Source: Flavobacteriaceae bacterium
GTDB taxonomy: Bacteria > Bacteroidota > Bacteroidia > Flavobacteriales > Flavobacteriaceae
DNA: 64,000 nt
Assembly (NCBI GenBank): GCA_009926065.1
Contig: RFPP01000003.1
Coordinates: forward strand, 31,537-95,536
Direction of reading: 5' to 3'
Shown: piece by piece, positions 29,299-39,787 of the stretch
How positions within the stretch are numbered: position 1 is the first letter of the stretch
Layout: each line of letters starts with the position of its first letter
Notes under the pieces: model-generated
Told to the model about the DNA's origin: nothing
Database searches by the model: none
What the model saw: the letters and a program-made list of their open reading frames with translations, nothing else
Made by a program: the position numbers and the translations under genes

Positions 29299-30123
29299 AT
29301 GCAGCAAATATTCAATTTTATTTTTAAAAACAGCCATCGATTGCTGTTTTTGCTGCTTTTACTGATCTCATTAGTTTTAACTATTCAATCTCATTCTTTT
29401 CATAGAAGTAGGGTTATTACATCTGCTAATTTTTTAAGTGGTGGAGTTTACGAGAGAATTAATGGGTTGAGTGAATATTTAACTCTAAAAAAACAAAACG
29501 AAATACTCGCTAATGAAAATGCCCGTTTAAAAAGTCAATTATTTAATATTAAAGATACCACTTTAATTCCAAGTATAGATAGCATTAATGGGGTTGATAA
29601 AGTAAATTTGATTGTTTCAAAAGTGATTCACAATTCATATAATGTATACGAAAATTATATTACATTAAAAGGAGGAGCCAAAGATGGGATTAAAACTGAT
29701 ATGGGAGTGATAAACAGTTTAGGAATAATCGGAATTGTGGATAATACTTCGGAGAATTATGCAACTGTGGTGAGTATATTGAATAGAAAATCACAAATCA
29801 ATGCTAAAATTAAAAAAACAAATCACTTTGGGTCCTTAATTTGGGATGGGAAAAACACTGGTTTTGTTCAATTAATTGATGTGCCAAGACTGGCAGCAAT
29901 AAGAAAAGGTGATACCATTGTTACTGGTGGTCAATCCGTTATTTTTCCTGAAAATATAAATATTGGAACAATCGATAAAATATATATTGATGATCAAACT
30001 AATTATTACACTTTAAATATTAAATTATTTAACGACATGACTAATTTAGGACATGTATATATAATAAAGAGTAAAGATCGAGAGGAAATTATCAACCTTG
30101 AAAAAAAGAATAAAAATGAATAG
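29299..30123 (+). CDS. mreC: Rod shape-determining protein MreC
   Basis: MreC domain (GAKDGIKTDMGVINSLGIIGIVDNTSENYATVVSILN); between mreB and mreD. Confidence 0.95.
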   Translation: MQQIFNFIFKNSHRLLFLLLLLISLVLTIQSHSFHRSRVITSANFLSGGVYERINGLSEYLTLKKQNEILANENARLKSQLFNIKDTTLIPSIDSINGVDKVNLIVSKVIHNSYNVYENYITLKGGAKDGIKTDMGVINSLGIIGIVDNTSENYATVVSILNRKSQINAKIKKTNHFGSLIWDGKNTGFVQLIDVPRLAAIRKGDTIVTGGQSVIFPENINIGTIDKIYIDDQTNYYTLNIKLFNDMTNLGHVYIIKSKDREEIINLEKKNKNE

Positions 30124-30622
30124 TGCAGTATTGATGAGCTTAGTTCGGTTTTTCATTTTGCTTACTGCGCAAATAATCATATTCAATAATATTGATTTAT
30201 TCGGTTATATAAATCCATTTCCTTACATTCTTTTCATATTATTATTTCCAGTAAACGGGAATAAACAATTGTTAATCATAACAAGTTTTTTATTAGGAAT
30301 AATAATGGATATTTTTAGCAATTCAGGTGGCGTACATTCGGCATCTTGTTTAATTTTAGCATATTCAAGGCCCTATATATTTAAATTTTCATTTGGATTA
30401 AGTTACGAATACCAAACAATAAAAATTAATGATTCTTTAACCCCAGAGCGGTTTTCATTTTTACTTCTTTCAGTTGTAATTCACCATTTAACCCTTTTTA
30501 TTTTAGAAGTGTTTCAGTTAAGTTCACTTTGGGATATCCTTCTGAGAACTATAATTGCATCGCTTTTTACCTTGCTAATATGCATAATATTAATATATAT
30601 ATTTAAGCCAAGCAAACGATGA
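30098..30622 (+). CDS. mreD: Rod shape-determining protein MreD (start may be 30116)
   Basis: Multi-TM protein in mre operon position. Confidence 0.88.
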   Translation: MKKRIKMNSAVLMSLVRFFILLTAQIIIFNNIDLFGYINPFPYILFILLFPVNGNKQLLIITSFLLGIIMDIFSNSGGVHSASCLILAYSRPYIFKFSFGLSYEYQTIKINDSLTPERFSFLLLSVVIHHLTLFILEVFQLSSLWDILLRTIIASLFTLLICIILIYIFKPSKR

Positions 30623-32502
30623 GAAAAGCATTACTTCCTTTAATTATTATTATAACAACTACTTTACTATTAATTAGAATTTTTTACCTTCAAGTAGTCA
30701 ATGACACTTTTAAATTACAATCTGAAAATAACGCAATTAAAATTAAATACGACTATCCAGAAAGAGGATATATTTATGATAGATTTGGAAAATTATTAGT
30801 AGCCAATCAGCCCTCCTACGATATCATGGTAATTCCTCGAGAACTAAAAAAAATTGATACCTCGGAATTTTGCTCCTTATTAAATATTACTAAAGAATTC
30901 TTTAATGAGCGAATGAATAAAGCGAAAATTTATAGCCCTCGACTACCTTCCGTTTTTTTACCTCAATTAAACAAATTAGAATATGCCGCATTTCAAGAAA
31001 AGATCAGAAAATTTGAAGGTTTCTACATTCAAAAACGTTCATTAAGAGATTATCAAGTTACTAGTGGAGCTAATGTATTTGGATTTATTAGACAAGTAAG
31101 CGAAAAAGAGATTGCAAAAAATCCATATTATAATAGTGGAGATCTAATTGGAAAACAAGGAGTTGAAGAAAGTTATGAAAAAGTTCTTCGAGGTATTAAG
31201 GGAGTAAAATATATTCAAAAAGATAAATATAATAGAGAAATTGGTTCTTACAAGGAAGGAAAATATGATACTATTGCCGTTCAAGGTGAAGATATCTATT
31301 TATCAATTTCAGCAGATTTACAAAAATATGGGGAAGAATTAATGATTAATAAACGGGGAGGTATTGTAGCTTTAGAACCTGCAACAGGAGAAATATTAGC
31401 CTTGGTAACTGCACCTTCGTATGATCCTTCCATTCTTGTAGGAAGACAGCGTTCAAAAAATTATACCCGATTATATAACGACTCAATTGCTAAACCTCTA
31501 TTTGACAGAGGATTATTAGCAGAATATCCTCCTGGTTCTCCATTTAAAATATTGACAGGATTGATTGGTCTTCAAGAAAAAGTTATCGACGAAAAAACCA
31601 CTTTTATGTGTAACCATGGTTTTAGTTATGCTCGTGGACGATTTATGAAATGTCATGGATCAGGACCTCATCAATTGCACAACGGAATTTATAATTCATG
31701 TAATGCCTATTTTGGAAATGTTTACATGCGAATTATAAATAAATATTTAAGACCCGCATCAGCTGTTAATATTTGGAGCAACCATGTTAAAAGTTTTGGA
31801 TTAGGACAATTTATGGGATATGATTTACCAACAGGAAAAAAAGGTAAAGTTCCTACAGGAAAAACATATAATAGTATGTACCCTGGCTGGCATTGGGATA
31901 GTAAAACTATCGTATCCAACGCCATAGGGCAGGGAGAAGTTTTGATGACTCCTATTCAACTTGCTAATATGATGGCTACTGTTGCCAATAGAGGTTTTTA
32001 TTATACCCCTCACATTATTAAAAAAATAAAAGGCGAACAAATAGATCCAAAATTTAGAGTTAAACATCAAACAACAATTGATAGAAAACACTTTGAACCA
32101 ATAATTAGCGGATTATTTGACGTTTATAACTTTGGAACTGCAAGCGCACTTCGAGTTGAAGGAATTGATATTTGTGGAAAAACAGGAACAGCAGAGAATT
32201 TTGCAAAAATTAATGGTAAGCGAGTAAAGCTTCAAGATCACTCAATATTTGTTGCATTCGCACCAAAAGATCGACCTAAAATTGCAATTGCAGTTTTGGT
32301 AGAGAATGGACATTATGGTGCACAAAATGCAGGTCCAATTGCGAGTTTAATGATAGAGAAATATTTACGGAAAAAAATCACAAGAACTGATTTAGAAACC
32401 AGAATGCTAAATAAGAGTTTACAGGGTGAATATGACAAATATTATAAAACAAAAATTGATACCGTATTGACTCCAAAAGCTGAAGAAAGTAACGAGAATT
32501 AA
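30619..32502 (+). CDS. mrdA: Penicillin-binding protein 2 (elongasome transpeptidase)
   Basis: RGYIYDRFGKLLVANQPSYD; EYPPGSPFKI; SCNAYF (SXN); ICGKTGTAEN (KTG). Confidence 0.97.
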   Translation: MRKALLPLIIIITTTLLLIRIFYLQVVNDTFKLQSENNAIKIKYDYPERGYIYDRFGKLLVANQPSYDIMVIPRELKKIDTSEFCSLLNITKEFFNERMNKAKIYSPRLPSVFLPQLNKLEYAAFQEKIRKFEGFYIQKRSLRDYQVTSGANVFGFIRQVSEKEIAKNPYYNSGDLIGKQGVEESYEKVLRGIKGVKYIQKDKYNREIGSYKEGKYDTIAVQGEDIYLSISADLQKYGEELMINKRGGIVALEPATGEILALVTAPSYDPSILVGRQRSKNYTRLYNDSIAKPLFDRGLLAEYPPGSPFKILTGLIGLQEKVIDEKTTFMCNHGFSYARGRFMKCHGSGPHQLHNGIYNSCNAYFGNVYMRIINKYLRPASAVNIWSNHVKSFGLGQFMGYDLPTGKKGKVPTGKTYNSMYPGWHWDSKTIVSNAIGQGEVLMTPIQLANMMATVANRGFYYTPHIIKKIKGEQIDPKFRVKHQTTIDRKHFEPIISGLFDVYNFGTASALRVEGIDICGKTGTAENFAKINGKRVKLQDHSIFVAFAPKDRPKIAIAVLVENGHYGAQNAGPIASLMIEKYLRKKITRTDLETRMLNKSLQGEYDKYYKTKIDTVLTPKAEESNEN

Positions 32503-32507
32503 TTGAA

Positions 32508-33770
32508 ATGAAAAACCAAAGTGTAACAAGTAACTTAGATTGGGTCAGCGTAGCTATCTATATTATTTTAGTAATATTGGGTTGGTTAAATATATATTCT
32601 TCTTCATTATCTTCATCCGTAGAGGATGCTTCCATAATCGATTTTTCTCAAATATATGGGAAGCAGTTACTTTTCATTTTCTTTACTATACCAATGATTT
32701 TTATAATATTATCTGTTGATGGAAAATTCTATGAAAAATATTCAAGTGTTATTTTTGGGATTTCATTAGTATTATTGGCAGGTTTATTCATAGCTGGAAA
32801 AACAATTGCAGGACAACGATGTTGGTATGCAATAGGTAGTTTCACTTTGCAACCTTCAGAATTTGCTAAAGCAGCAACCTCATTAGCTTTGGCTAAATTT
32901 TTAAGTGATGTACAGGTAAATTTAAAAGATATTGGAAGACAAATACAAACCTTATTTATTATTTTTCTTCCTGTAATGTTGATTTTACCTCAACCCGATC
33001 CTGGTAGTGCATTAATTTATTGTGTATTTTTTTTAGTACTATATAGAGAAGGATTGCCATCATGGTATTTATGGACTGGCTTTGTAGCAATAATATTATT
33101 TGTATTTTCATTACTTTTTGAAACATGGGCTGTGTTAATTTTAGCATTAATAGTTATAGTATTTAATTATTTAAAAAGTAGAATTGGTAAAAGAAATATT
33201 ATTGTTAGTTCAATATTATTTGTATTGATATCTGGATATGTATTTTCTGTGGATTATGTTTTTGATAATGTTTTTAAACAACACCATCGAGACCGGTTCA
33301 ATATTTTACTTGGTAAAGAGGTAGATATGAAAGGAATTGGTTACAATACAAATCAATCGGAAATTGCAATAGGATCTGGTGGTTGGTTTGGAAAAGGATT
33401 TCTTGAAGGAACTCAAACAAAAGGTGGATTTGTTCCTGAACAACACACCGATTACATCTTTACAACTGTTGGCGAAGAATGGGGATTCTTTGGTTCCTTA
33501 ATTGTAATAGGTTTATTTGCAGGTTTATTATTAAGAATAATTTATTTGGCCGAAAGACAAAAAACAAAATTTAGTAGAATTTACGGTCAATGTGTAGCAG
33601 GGATATTGTTTATTCATTTCTTTGTAAATATAGCAATGGTTGCTGGGATTTTTCCAACTATCGGGGTACCACTTCCTTTCTTTTCTTATGGAGGTTCTGG
33701 ACTTTGGGGCTTTACCATTTTGTTATTTATTTTCTTAAAAATGGATGCCAATAAAGTAAATGAATGGTAA
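32508..33770 (+). CDS. rodA: Rod shape-determining protein RodA (SEDS)
   Basis: QPSEFAKAATSLALAKFLSD; QPDPGSALIY; EQHTDYIFTTVGEEWGFFGS; GVPLPFFSYGGSGLWGF. Confidence 0.97.
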   Translation: MKNQSVTSNLDWVSVAIYIILVILGWLNIYSSSLSSSVEDASIIDFSQIYGKQLLFIFFTIPMIFIILSVDGKFYEKYSSVIFGISLVLLAGLFIAGKTIAGQRCWYAIGSFTLQPSEFAKAATSLALAKFLSDVQVNLKDIGRQIQTLFIIFLPVMLILPQPDPGSALIYCVFFLVLYREGLPSWYLWTGFVAIILFVFSLLFETWAVLILALIVIVFNYLKSRIGKRNIIVSSILFVLISGYVFSVDYVFDNVFKQHHRDRFNILLGKEVDMKGIGYNTNQSEIAIGSGGWFGKGFLEGTQTKGGFVPEQHTDYIFTTVGEEWGFFGSLIVIGLFAGLLLRIIYLAERQKTKFSRIYGQCVAGILFIHFFVNIAMVAGIFPTIGVPLPFFSYGGSGLWGFTILLFIFLKMDANKVNEW

Positions 33771-33771
33771 G

Positions 33772-34578
33772 TTAAAACGCCCAAGCTTTATAATCACTTT
33801 TGCTTTCAAGCTCTTTTTCAATACTATCATTTAATTGAGGAAAAAAGTCTATTCCTGTTATTTTTTCAATTGAATCTACTGTAACAACAAAATTGTACAA
33901 CGGTTCTTTGCTCTTAACACTTGGCATTAAAAACGCTATCATTCTATTTTTACCTTTATAATTACAATAGAGTATTTTATAAAAGTAGTTTGGAATAGCT
34001 ACTTTTTCTTCTCCTATTGTAGGTAATCCTTTTTGAAGTATTCCACCAGTAACCACATAAATTCCATTATATTTAGTTGCCCAATATCTAGATTTTTCTT
34101 CTAGTTTTTTCCAAATTCCGTCATTGAAATTATGTTTTTGAGGGGAAACATTTGAGGTAAAGAATGTTTCATCAAAGGCAATTTTTGAAAATCTCATATC
34201 GGCAGCTGCGCATAAATGTCCTCTATCAAAACCTGATTTTTTATAATTCTCGGAATTTGCTGATTTTGTGGTAACCATAGGATCATTTTTAAATCTTGGT
34301 CTTTTATAATGTCCAATACCTTCGTTTTGACTTCTCAAGAAATAGAAAACCCATTCTGCTTGCTCATATTTTTCATTATAAGAAAGCGCATAATAGGTGT
34401 GTTTTATAACTTGCTTAGTAGTTGAAGTTGGTAAATATGCAAATGGCTTATAGTCTTGAAAAGGTATCGATTTGGATGTAAAGCCAATAAATGACGAAAA
34501 TAAAAATACAGATAAAATTAAACCTAATTTCTGACGAAAAATGAATGACTTTATCATGTTGTTATTTTTTTTCTTCAT
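33772..34578 (-). CDS. Secreted DNA/RNA non-specific endonuclease
   Basis: FDRGHLCAAADMRFS (DRGH motif) and SNVSPQKHNFNDGIWKKLEEKSR. Confidence 0.92.
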   Translation of the reverse strand: MKKKNNNMIKSFIFRQKLGLILSVFLFSSFIGFTSKSIPFQDYKPFAYLPTSTTKQVIKHTYYALSYNEKYEQAEWVFYFLRSQNEGIGHYKRPRFKNDPMVTTKSANSENYKKSGFDRGHLCAAADMRFSKIAFDETFFTSNVSPQKHNFNDGIWKKLEEKSRYWATKYNGIYVVTGGILQKGLPTIGEEKVAIPNYFYKILYCNYKGKNRMIAFLMPSVKSKEPLYNFVVTVDSIEKITGIDFFPQLNDSIEKELESKSDYKAWAF

Positions 34579-34909
34579 TAATTAATCTGTACATAATTGA
34601 TTGTAAAAAGGATAATACCGTACTGAAAATTAATGCATCAAAGAAAGAATCAACTGTAAAACCTCCAACTATTTTAGTACATAAAAGTATTAATAGTGCA
34701 TTAATAAAAAGTAAAAATAACCCCAAAGTAAATACCGTTACTGGAAGAGTGAATAGAACAAGAATTGGTTTTACAAATATATTTAGCAAACCCAATACTA
34801 TTGCAACAATAATTGAAGTGGTAAAATTATCAACATGAACCCCATTCATTACATTTGAAAGGAACATTACCAATATTGAACTAAAAACAACTTTCATTAA
34901 TAATTTCAT
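34562..34909 (-). CDS. Phage holin family (PF04020-like) small membrane protein
   Basis: Four TM helices, VKPILVLFTLPVTVFTLGLFLLFINALLILL. Confidence 0.85.
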   Translation of the reverse strand: MKLLMKVVFSSILVMFLSNVMNGVHVDNFTTSIIVAIVLGLLNIFVKPILVLFTLPVTVFTLGLFLLFINALLILLCTKIVGGFTVDSFFDALIFSTVLSFLQSIMYRLINEEKK

Positions 34910-34955
34910 AACATCATTTTTTTGTAAATAAATTTAAATAATAATATATCTCAAA

Positions 34956-35720
34956 TTACATTTTCAAGAAATTTTTAGTAAAATCGAAAAAAACTTCCGG
35001 TTTTTCTGCATGAAGCCAGTGTCCAACATTTGAAATGGTATTAACAACTGCCTTGGGAAAATGAAAATGAATTCCCTCAATATCGGAATCAAGAATATAA
35101 TTAGAATTTCCGCCACGAATGAATAAGGTAGGGTTTTCAAATAGGGCATTGTTAGGTAAAGCTTTACCAATTTGCTCAATTTGAATATTGAAAACAGCTA
35201 AATTAAATCGGAATGCCAATTGACCGGGTTCAACCCAATACAAACTTTTTAATAAAAATTGGCGTGTACCAAAATCTGGTATATGTTGTGAAAGAATTTC
35301 TTCCACTTCGCTCCTACTTGGTTTCAATGTAAAATCTACTGCATTTAGTCCTTCCAAGATGGTTTGATGGTGCTGGGGATAGAACTTTGGCCCGATGTCG
35401 GCAATAATAAGTTTGTCAACTAAATTTGGGAATTTCGTAGCTAAAAGCATGGCCACTTTTCCACCCATTGAATGTCCGATGCAATCAATATTAATTAAAT
35501 TATTTTCATAACAATACTCAACTACATCTTGAACCATTACTTCATAATTAAAAATATCTGAATGGAAACTTCTCCCATGATTGCGTAAATCAAGCAAATG
35601 AACTTGAAAACCTACTTGGGCATATTGAGAACCGAGTGTTTTCCAATTATCTGACATCCCCATAAATCCGTGGAGAATTAAAAGTGGTTTACCTTGTCCT
35701 TCTATTTTAGAATACAACAT
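34956..35720 (-). CDS. Alpha/beta hydrolase (YbfF-like)
   Basis: PLLILHGFMGMSDNWKTLG; DLRNHGRS; IGHSMGGKVAM. Confidence 0.93.
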   Translation of the reverse strand: MLYSKIEGQGKPLLILHGFMGMSDNWKTLGSQYAQVGFQVHLLDLRNHGRSFHSDIFNYEVMVQDVVEYCYENNLINIDCIGHSMGGKVAMLLATKFPNLVDKLIIADIGPKFYPQHHQTILEGLNAVDFTLKPSRSEVEEILSQHIPDFGTRQFLLKSLYWVEPGQLAFRFNLAVFNIQIEQIGKALPNNALFENPTLFIRGGNSNYILDSDIEGIHFHFPKAVVNTISNVGHWLHAEKPEVFFDFTKNFLKM

Positions 35721-35742
35721 AATTATGATATAGGTTCGGTTT

Positions 35743-35825
35743 GCGTGAGGGATGGCAGTGGAAATACTTTGTTTAACTTAGTGAAACAAAGATTGCAACG
35801 GACAGCCCGACCCTTGTGGTCACGC
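35743..35825 (+). repeat. Dispersed structured intergenic element, copy C (divergent)
   Basis: GCGTGAGGGATGGCAGTGGAAAT-A-CTTTGTTT-aacttagtg-AAACAAAG-ATTGCAACGGACAGCCCGACCC...TCACGC; GATGGCAGTGGAAAT identical to copy D. Confidence 0.75.
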
Positions 35826-35833
35826 CACAAATA

Positions 35834-36547
35834 TTATTTTAATTTTTGCAAATACATATTAATCACATTGTCTAATCCAAGATATAAAGCTTCGCAAATT
35901 AAGGCATGACCAATGGAAACTTCTAGTAAATTAGGAATGTTTTGATTAAAATATAAAATATTATCTAAGCTTAAATCGTGTCCAGCATTGATTCCTAAAT
36001 TCAATTCGGTGGCAAAATTTGCCGCAGAAACATAAGGACTAATTCCAAATTTATTTCCCAATTTATATTGATGAGCATAACTTTCAGTGTACAATTCTAT
36101 TCTATCGGCGCCTATTTTTGCTGCTCCTTCAATCATTTCTAATGTAGGATCAACAAATATGGAAGTTCGAATACCGTTTCGTTTGAATTCTTGAACCATT
36201 TCAGTTAAAAAATCACAGTGTTTTACAGTATTCCAACCCGCATTTGAGGTAATTGCATCGATGGCATCAGGAACTAGAGTTACTTGTGTTGGTTTTACTT
36301 CAAGGACTAAATTGACAAATTTCGACTCCGGATTACCTTCAATATTGTATTCAGTGTGAACAATATTTTTCAGATCTCGCGCATCTTGATACCTAATATG
36401 GCGCTCATCTGGCCTTGGATGAATGGTGATCCCTTGCGCTCCAAAATTTTGAACATCTTTAGCAACCATAAGTAAATTAGGCATATTTCCTCCGCGGGCA
36501 TTTCTTAAAGTAGCAATTTTATTAATATTTACGCTTAATTTTGTCAT
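35834..36547 (-). CDS. pdxJ: Pyridoxine 5'-phosphate synthase (start set to MTKLSVNINKIATLRNARGG)
   Basis: VNINKIATLRNARGGNMPNLL; GITIHPRPDERHIRYQD; LGINAGHDLSLDNI. Confidence 0.97.
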   Translation of the reverse strand: MTKLSVNINKIATLRNARGGNMPNLLMVAKDVQNFGAQGITIHPRPDERHIRYQDARDLKNIVHTEYNIEGNPESKFVNLVLEVKPTQVTLVPDAIDAITSNAGWNTVKHCDFLTEMVQEFKRNGIRTSIFVDPTLEMIEGAAKIGADRIELYTESYAHQYKLGNKFGISPYVSAANFATELNLGINAGHDLSLDNILYFNQNIPNLLEVSIGHALICEALYLGLDNVINMYLQKLK

Positions 36548-36572
36548 TGACTTTTTGCTAATTATTACATTG

Positions 36573-36580
36573 CAAAAATA
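36573..36580 (-). promoter_or_regulatory. Candidate -7 box TATTTTTG upstream of pdxJ
   Basis: Plus strand CAAAAATA; 26 nt before the pdxJ ATG. Confidence 0.4.
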
Positions 36581-36647
36581 CAAAGTAAAACACGTTGATT
36601 TATGCTAAATTTTGATTATTTTGCAATCAATTAAACATTATCATTCT

Positions 36648-37307
36648 ATGATAGAAATAACTGAATATTTAAGAAACGATTTTAAGGCAATTCAAAGCTC
36701 TGATTCTATTGAATCGGTTATGGATTTCTTTGAAGAATCTCGCTATTCCCATTTTCCAGTAGTAGAAGATGGCGTTTATATTGGTTGTATTTCAGCTGAA
36801 GATATTATAAATTTTGAAACTAATAAAAAAATATCTGATTATAGATATGCTTTAAGGGGATTCTTTGCACGAAAAAATATGTTTTGGATAGAAGTTTTTG
36901 AGGTTTTTTCGAGAAATAATACATCTATAATTCCTTTAGTAGAAGAAGAAAACAAGTATATTGGATATTATGAAATTACAGAAGTTATTCGGAATTTTTA
37001 TGAAACTCCCTTTGTAAAAGATTATGGAGATGTGATTATTGTTGAAAAATCTAGTATTAATTTTTCAATAAGTCAAGTGGTTCAAATTGTAGAAAGTAAT
37101 GAAGGAAAGATTTTAGGTTTATATATTTCAAATACCTCTCCTGACAAAGTACAAGTTACAATTAAAATCGTTTTAGGAAGAGTTAATGAAATTCTTCAAT
37201 CCTTCAGAAGGTATGAGTATGATATTATTTCGAATCATAAAGAGGATATTTTTGTAAATAATTTAAAAGACCGTTCGGACTATTTAGATAAATATTTAAA
37301 TATTTAG
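36648..37307 (+). CDS. CBS domain-containing protein
   Basis: SIESVMDFFEESRYSHFPVVEDGVYIGCISAEDI; FSRNNTSIIPLVEEENKYIGYYEI. Confidence 0.9.
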   Translation: MIEITEYLRNDFKAIQSSDSIESVMDFFEESRYSHFPVVEDGVYIGCISAEDIINFETNKKISDYRYALRGFFARKNMFWIEVFEVFSRNNTSIIPLVEEENKYIGYYEITEVIRNFYETPFVKDYGDVIIVEKSSINFSISQVVQIVESNEGKILGLYISNTSPDKVQVTIKIVLGRVNEILQSFRRYEYDIISNHKEDIFVNNLKDRSDYLDKYLNI

Positions 37308-37335
37308 AAATTAGTTTCTGGCAAATTAACATAAA

Positions 37336-38220
37336 ATGAAAGTAGCAATTTACGGGCAATATTATCAAAACAGTACGGAACCAATTATCCGTGACATATT
37401 TGTTTTTTTTCATGAAAATCAAGTAGAAATGGTTATTGAAGAAGCATTTTTGAAACTTTTATATGAAAAGAATATTGTAAATAAAGAGTTTAAAACTTTT
37501 AAATCTCATAAAGAATTAAACTCAAGTTTTGATATTATGATAAGCATTGGTGGGGCTGGAACTATATTGAGGGCGGCAACTTTAGTACGTGATTCAGGAA
37601 TTCCTATTTTGGGAATCAACGCCGGAAGATTAGGATTTTTAGCGATGGTTCAAAAGGATGAAATTGCAGAATTTTTACAATTAATTATTGAAAAAAAATA
37701 TACTATTTCAGAAAGAAATCTAATTAGTTTATCAGGAACACCTGAAATTCCTGAAATTTCAGATATTAATTTTGCAATGAATGAAATATCAGTAAGTCGA
37801 AAAGATACAACTTCCATGATAACTATAGAAACCTATTTAAATGAAGAATTTTTAAATTCTTATTGGGCTGATGGACTAATAATTTCTACCCCCACAGGTT
37901 CAACTGGCTATTCATTAAGTTGTGGCGGACCAATATTAACTCCAAACGTTTCAAGTCTCGTAATTACTCCTATTGCTCCTCATAATTTGAACGCCCGACC
38001 TCTTGTAATTCCTGATGATACAGTAATTCGATTAAAAGTTACCGGTCGAGAAGAACATTACCTAGTATCCTTGGATTCAAGAATTGCAACTGTAAAAAAC
38101 AAATCGGAATTAACGATTAGAAAAAACCCATTTAAAATTAAAATGGTCGAAATCCAAGATGAAACCTTTTTAAAAACACTCCGTAACAAGCTTCTCTGGG
38201 GAGAAGATAAAAGAAATTGA
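37336..38220 (+). CDS. nadK: NAD kinase
   Basis: SIGGAGTILRAATLVRDSGIPILGINAGRLGFLA; STPTGSTGYSLSCGGPIL. Confidence 0.97.
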   Translation: MKVAIYGQYYQNSTEPIIRDIFVFFHENQVEMVIEEAFLKLLYEKNIVNKEFKTFKSHKELNSSFDIMISIGGAGTILRAATLVRDSGIPILGINAGRLGFLAMVQKDEIAEFLQLIIEKKYTISERNLISLSGTPEIPEISDINFAMNEISVSRKDTTSMITIETYLNEEFLNSYWADGLIISTPTGSTGYSLSCGGPILTPNVSSLVITPIAPHNLNARPLVIPDDTVIRLKVTGREEHYLVSLDSRIATVKNKSELTIRKNPFKIKMVEIQDETFLKTLRNKLLWGEDKRN

Positions 38221-38336
38221 CATCTAATTTTTAATTCGGTATACTACAACCGATCTATTTTCGTTTTTTAAATAATATTTAATTAAAAAATGCTCATTAT
38301 TTGAGAAGTAATAGGCAATTTTGAAGCTATTATTGT

Positions 38337-38344
38337 TATATTTG
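38337..38344 (+). promoter_or_regulatory. Candidate -7 box TATATTTG
   Basis: Matches TAnnTTTG; ATG at 38364. Confidence 0.4.
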
Positions 38345-38363
38345 CAAGCTATTTTTGAAAAGG

Positions 38364-39050
38364 ATGAATAGAAATTATGTCTTAATGTTTTTACTAATTG
38401 GTTTTACAAATGTAAATGCTCAAATTCATGAAATAGGATTATTTCTTGGAGGTAGTAATTATATTGGAGATGTTGGTCCAACCACCTATATTAATCCCAA
38501 TGAATTTGCTTTTGGTCTACTTTACAAATGGAATAAAAGTCCACGACATTCTTGGCGATTATCTTATAATCAATCTCGAATTTCTGCTTCTGATTTCAAA
38601 TCCAATTCACCCGGAAGAACCGCCAGGGGATTATATTTTGAAAATAATATAAAAGAATTATCTTTAGGGCTTGAATTTAATTTTTTTGATTTTAATTTAC
38701 ATGACTTTATGCCAAAAATAACACCTTATGTTTACAGTGGAATAAGCTACTTTGGTTATGACGAGTTGTTTTATATAGCCGGAGAACAAAGAACAGATTA
38801 TAAGCATGGGGAATTAGCAATTCCTATGGTATTAGGTGTGAAGACAAATGTTTTTGAAAGTTTTATAGTAGGCTTAGAAGTAGGGGCAAGATATACTATG
38901 ACCGATAACTTGGATGGTAGTAATCCGAAAAATAAAATTTTAGCACCATTGAAATTTGCAGATTTAAATAGTAATGATTGGTATGTGTTTTCAGGTATTA
39001 CATTAACCTATACATTTGGAAATAAACCTTGTTATTGTATATATAAATGA
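38364..39050 (+). CDS. DUF6089-like outer-membrane protein
   Basis: Signal peptide, EIGLFLGGSNYIGDVGPTTYINPNEFAFGLLYKWN; upstream of uppS-bamA. Confidence 0.82.
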   Translation: MNRNYVLMFLLIGFTNVNAQIHEIGLFLGGSNYIGDVGPTTYINPNEFAFGLLYKWNKSPRHSWRLSYNQSRISASDFKSNSPGRTARGLYFENNIKELSLGLEFNFFDFNLHDFMPKITPYVYSGISYFGYDELFYIAGEQRTDYKHGELAIPMVLGVKTNVFESFIVGLEVGARYTMTDNLDGSNPKNKILAPLKFADLNSNDWYVFSGITLTYTFGNKPCYCIYK

Positions 39051-39787
39051 GTTTAGCCGATTCAATAAATAAAGATAATTTACCTAAACATCTAGCTATA
39101 ATAATGGATGGAAATGGTCGTTGGGCTAAACAAAAAGGATTATTACGAGCAATTGGTCATGAAAATGGAACAAAATCTGTTAGAACTGTTGTTGAAGCTT
39201 CAGCTAAATTAGGGATAGAAAATCTTACACTTTATGCTTTTTCAACAGAAAATTGGAATAGACCTAAATTAGAGGTAGATATTTTAATGGAACTATTGAT
39301 TAATTCATTAAAAAATGAATTAAATACACTTCAGGAAAATAATATTAGGCTAAATTCAATTGGAAATATAGGTTTATTACCAAAATCAGCTCAAAAAAAA
39401 TTAGAAGAAGTGATTGAAACCACCAAAGTTAATTCGAGAATGGTTTTAACATTAGCTTTAAGCTACGGATCAAGGGAAGAACTCATAAATGCTGTTAAAA
39501 ATATTAGTGATAAAGTTAAAAATAATATAATTTCAATAGACAAGATAGATGAATCAATAATAAATCAGCATCTTTACACACGTGATTTACCAGAGGTAGA
39601 TTTATTAATTAGAACAAGTGGCGAACATCGAATTAGTAATTTTTTGCTTTGGCAAATAGCTTATTCAGAATTATATTTTACTGACGTATTGTGGCCAGAC
39701 TTTAAAGAAGATGATTTATATAAAGCAATTATTAGCTATCAAAAAAGAGAACGTAGGTTTGGGAAAACAAGTGAACAAATTAAATAA
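39047..39787 (+). CDS. uppS: Isoprenyl (undecaprenyl) diphosphate synthase
   Basis: HLAIIMDGNGRWAKQKGLLRAIGHENG; FSTENWNRPK; LIRTSGEHRISNFLLWQIAYSELYF. Confidence 0.98.
   Translation: MSLADSINKDNLPKHLAIIMDGNGRWAKQKGLLRAIGHENGTKSVRTVVEASAKLGIENLTLYAFSTENWNRPKLEVDILMELLINSLKNELNTLQENNIRLNSIGNIGLLPKSAQKKLEEVIETTKVNSRMVLTLALSYGSREELINAVKNISDKVKNNIISIDKIDESIINQHLYTRDLPEVDLLIRTSGEHRISNFLLWQIAYSELYFTDVLWPDFKEDDLYKAIISYQKRERRFGKTSEQIK

Noticed and set aside
30098-32502. mreBCD-mrdA-rodA overlaps as a novel arrangement
   Set aside because: Standard elongasome operon with common short overlaps
34562-34909. 'Phage holin' plus nearby nuclease as a prophage remnant
   Set aside because: PF04020-type small membrane proteins are common chromosomal genes; no capsid, integrase or lysis genes nearby, and the nuclease is a secreted DRGH enzyme
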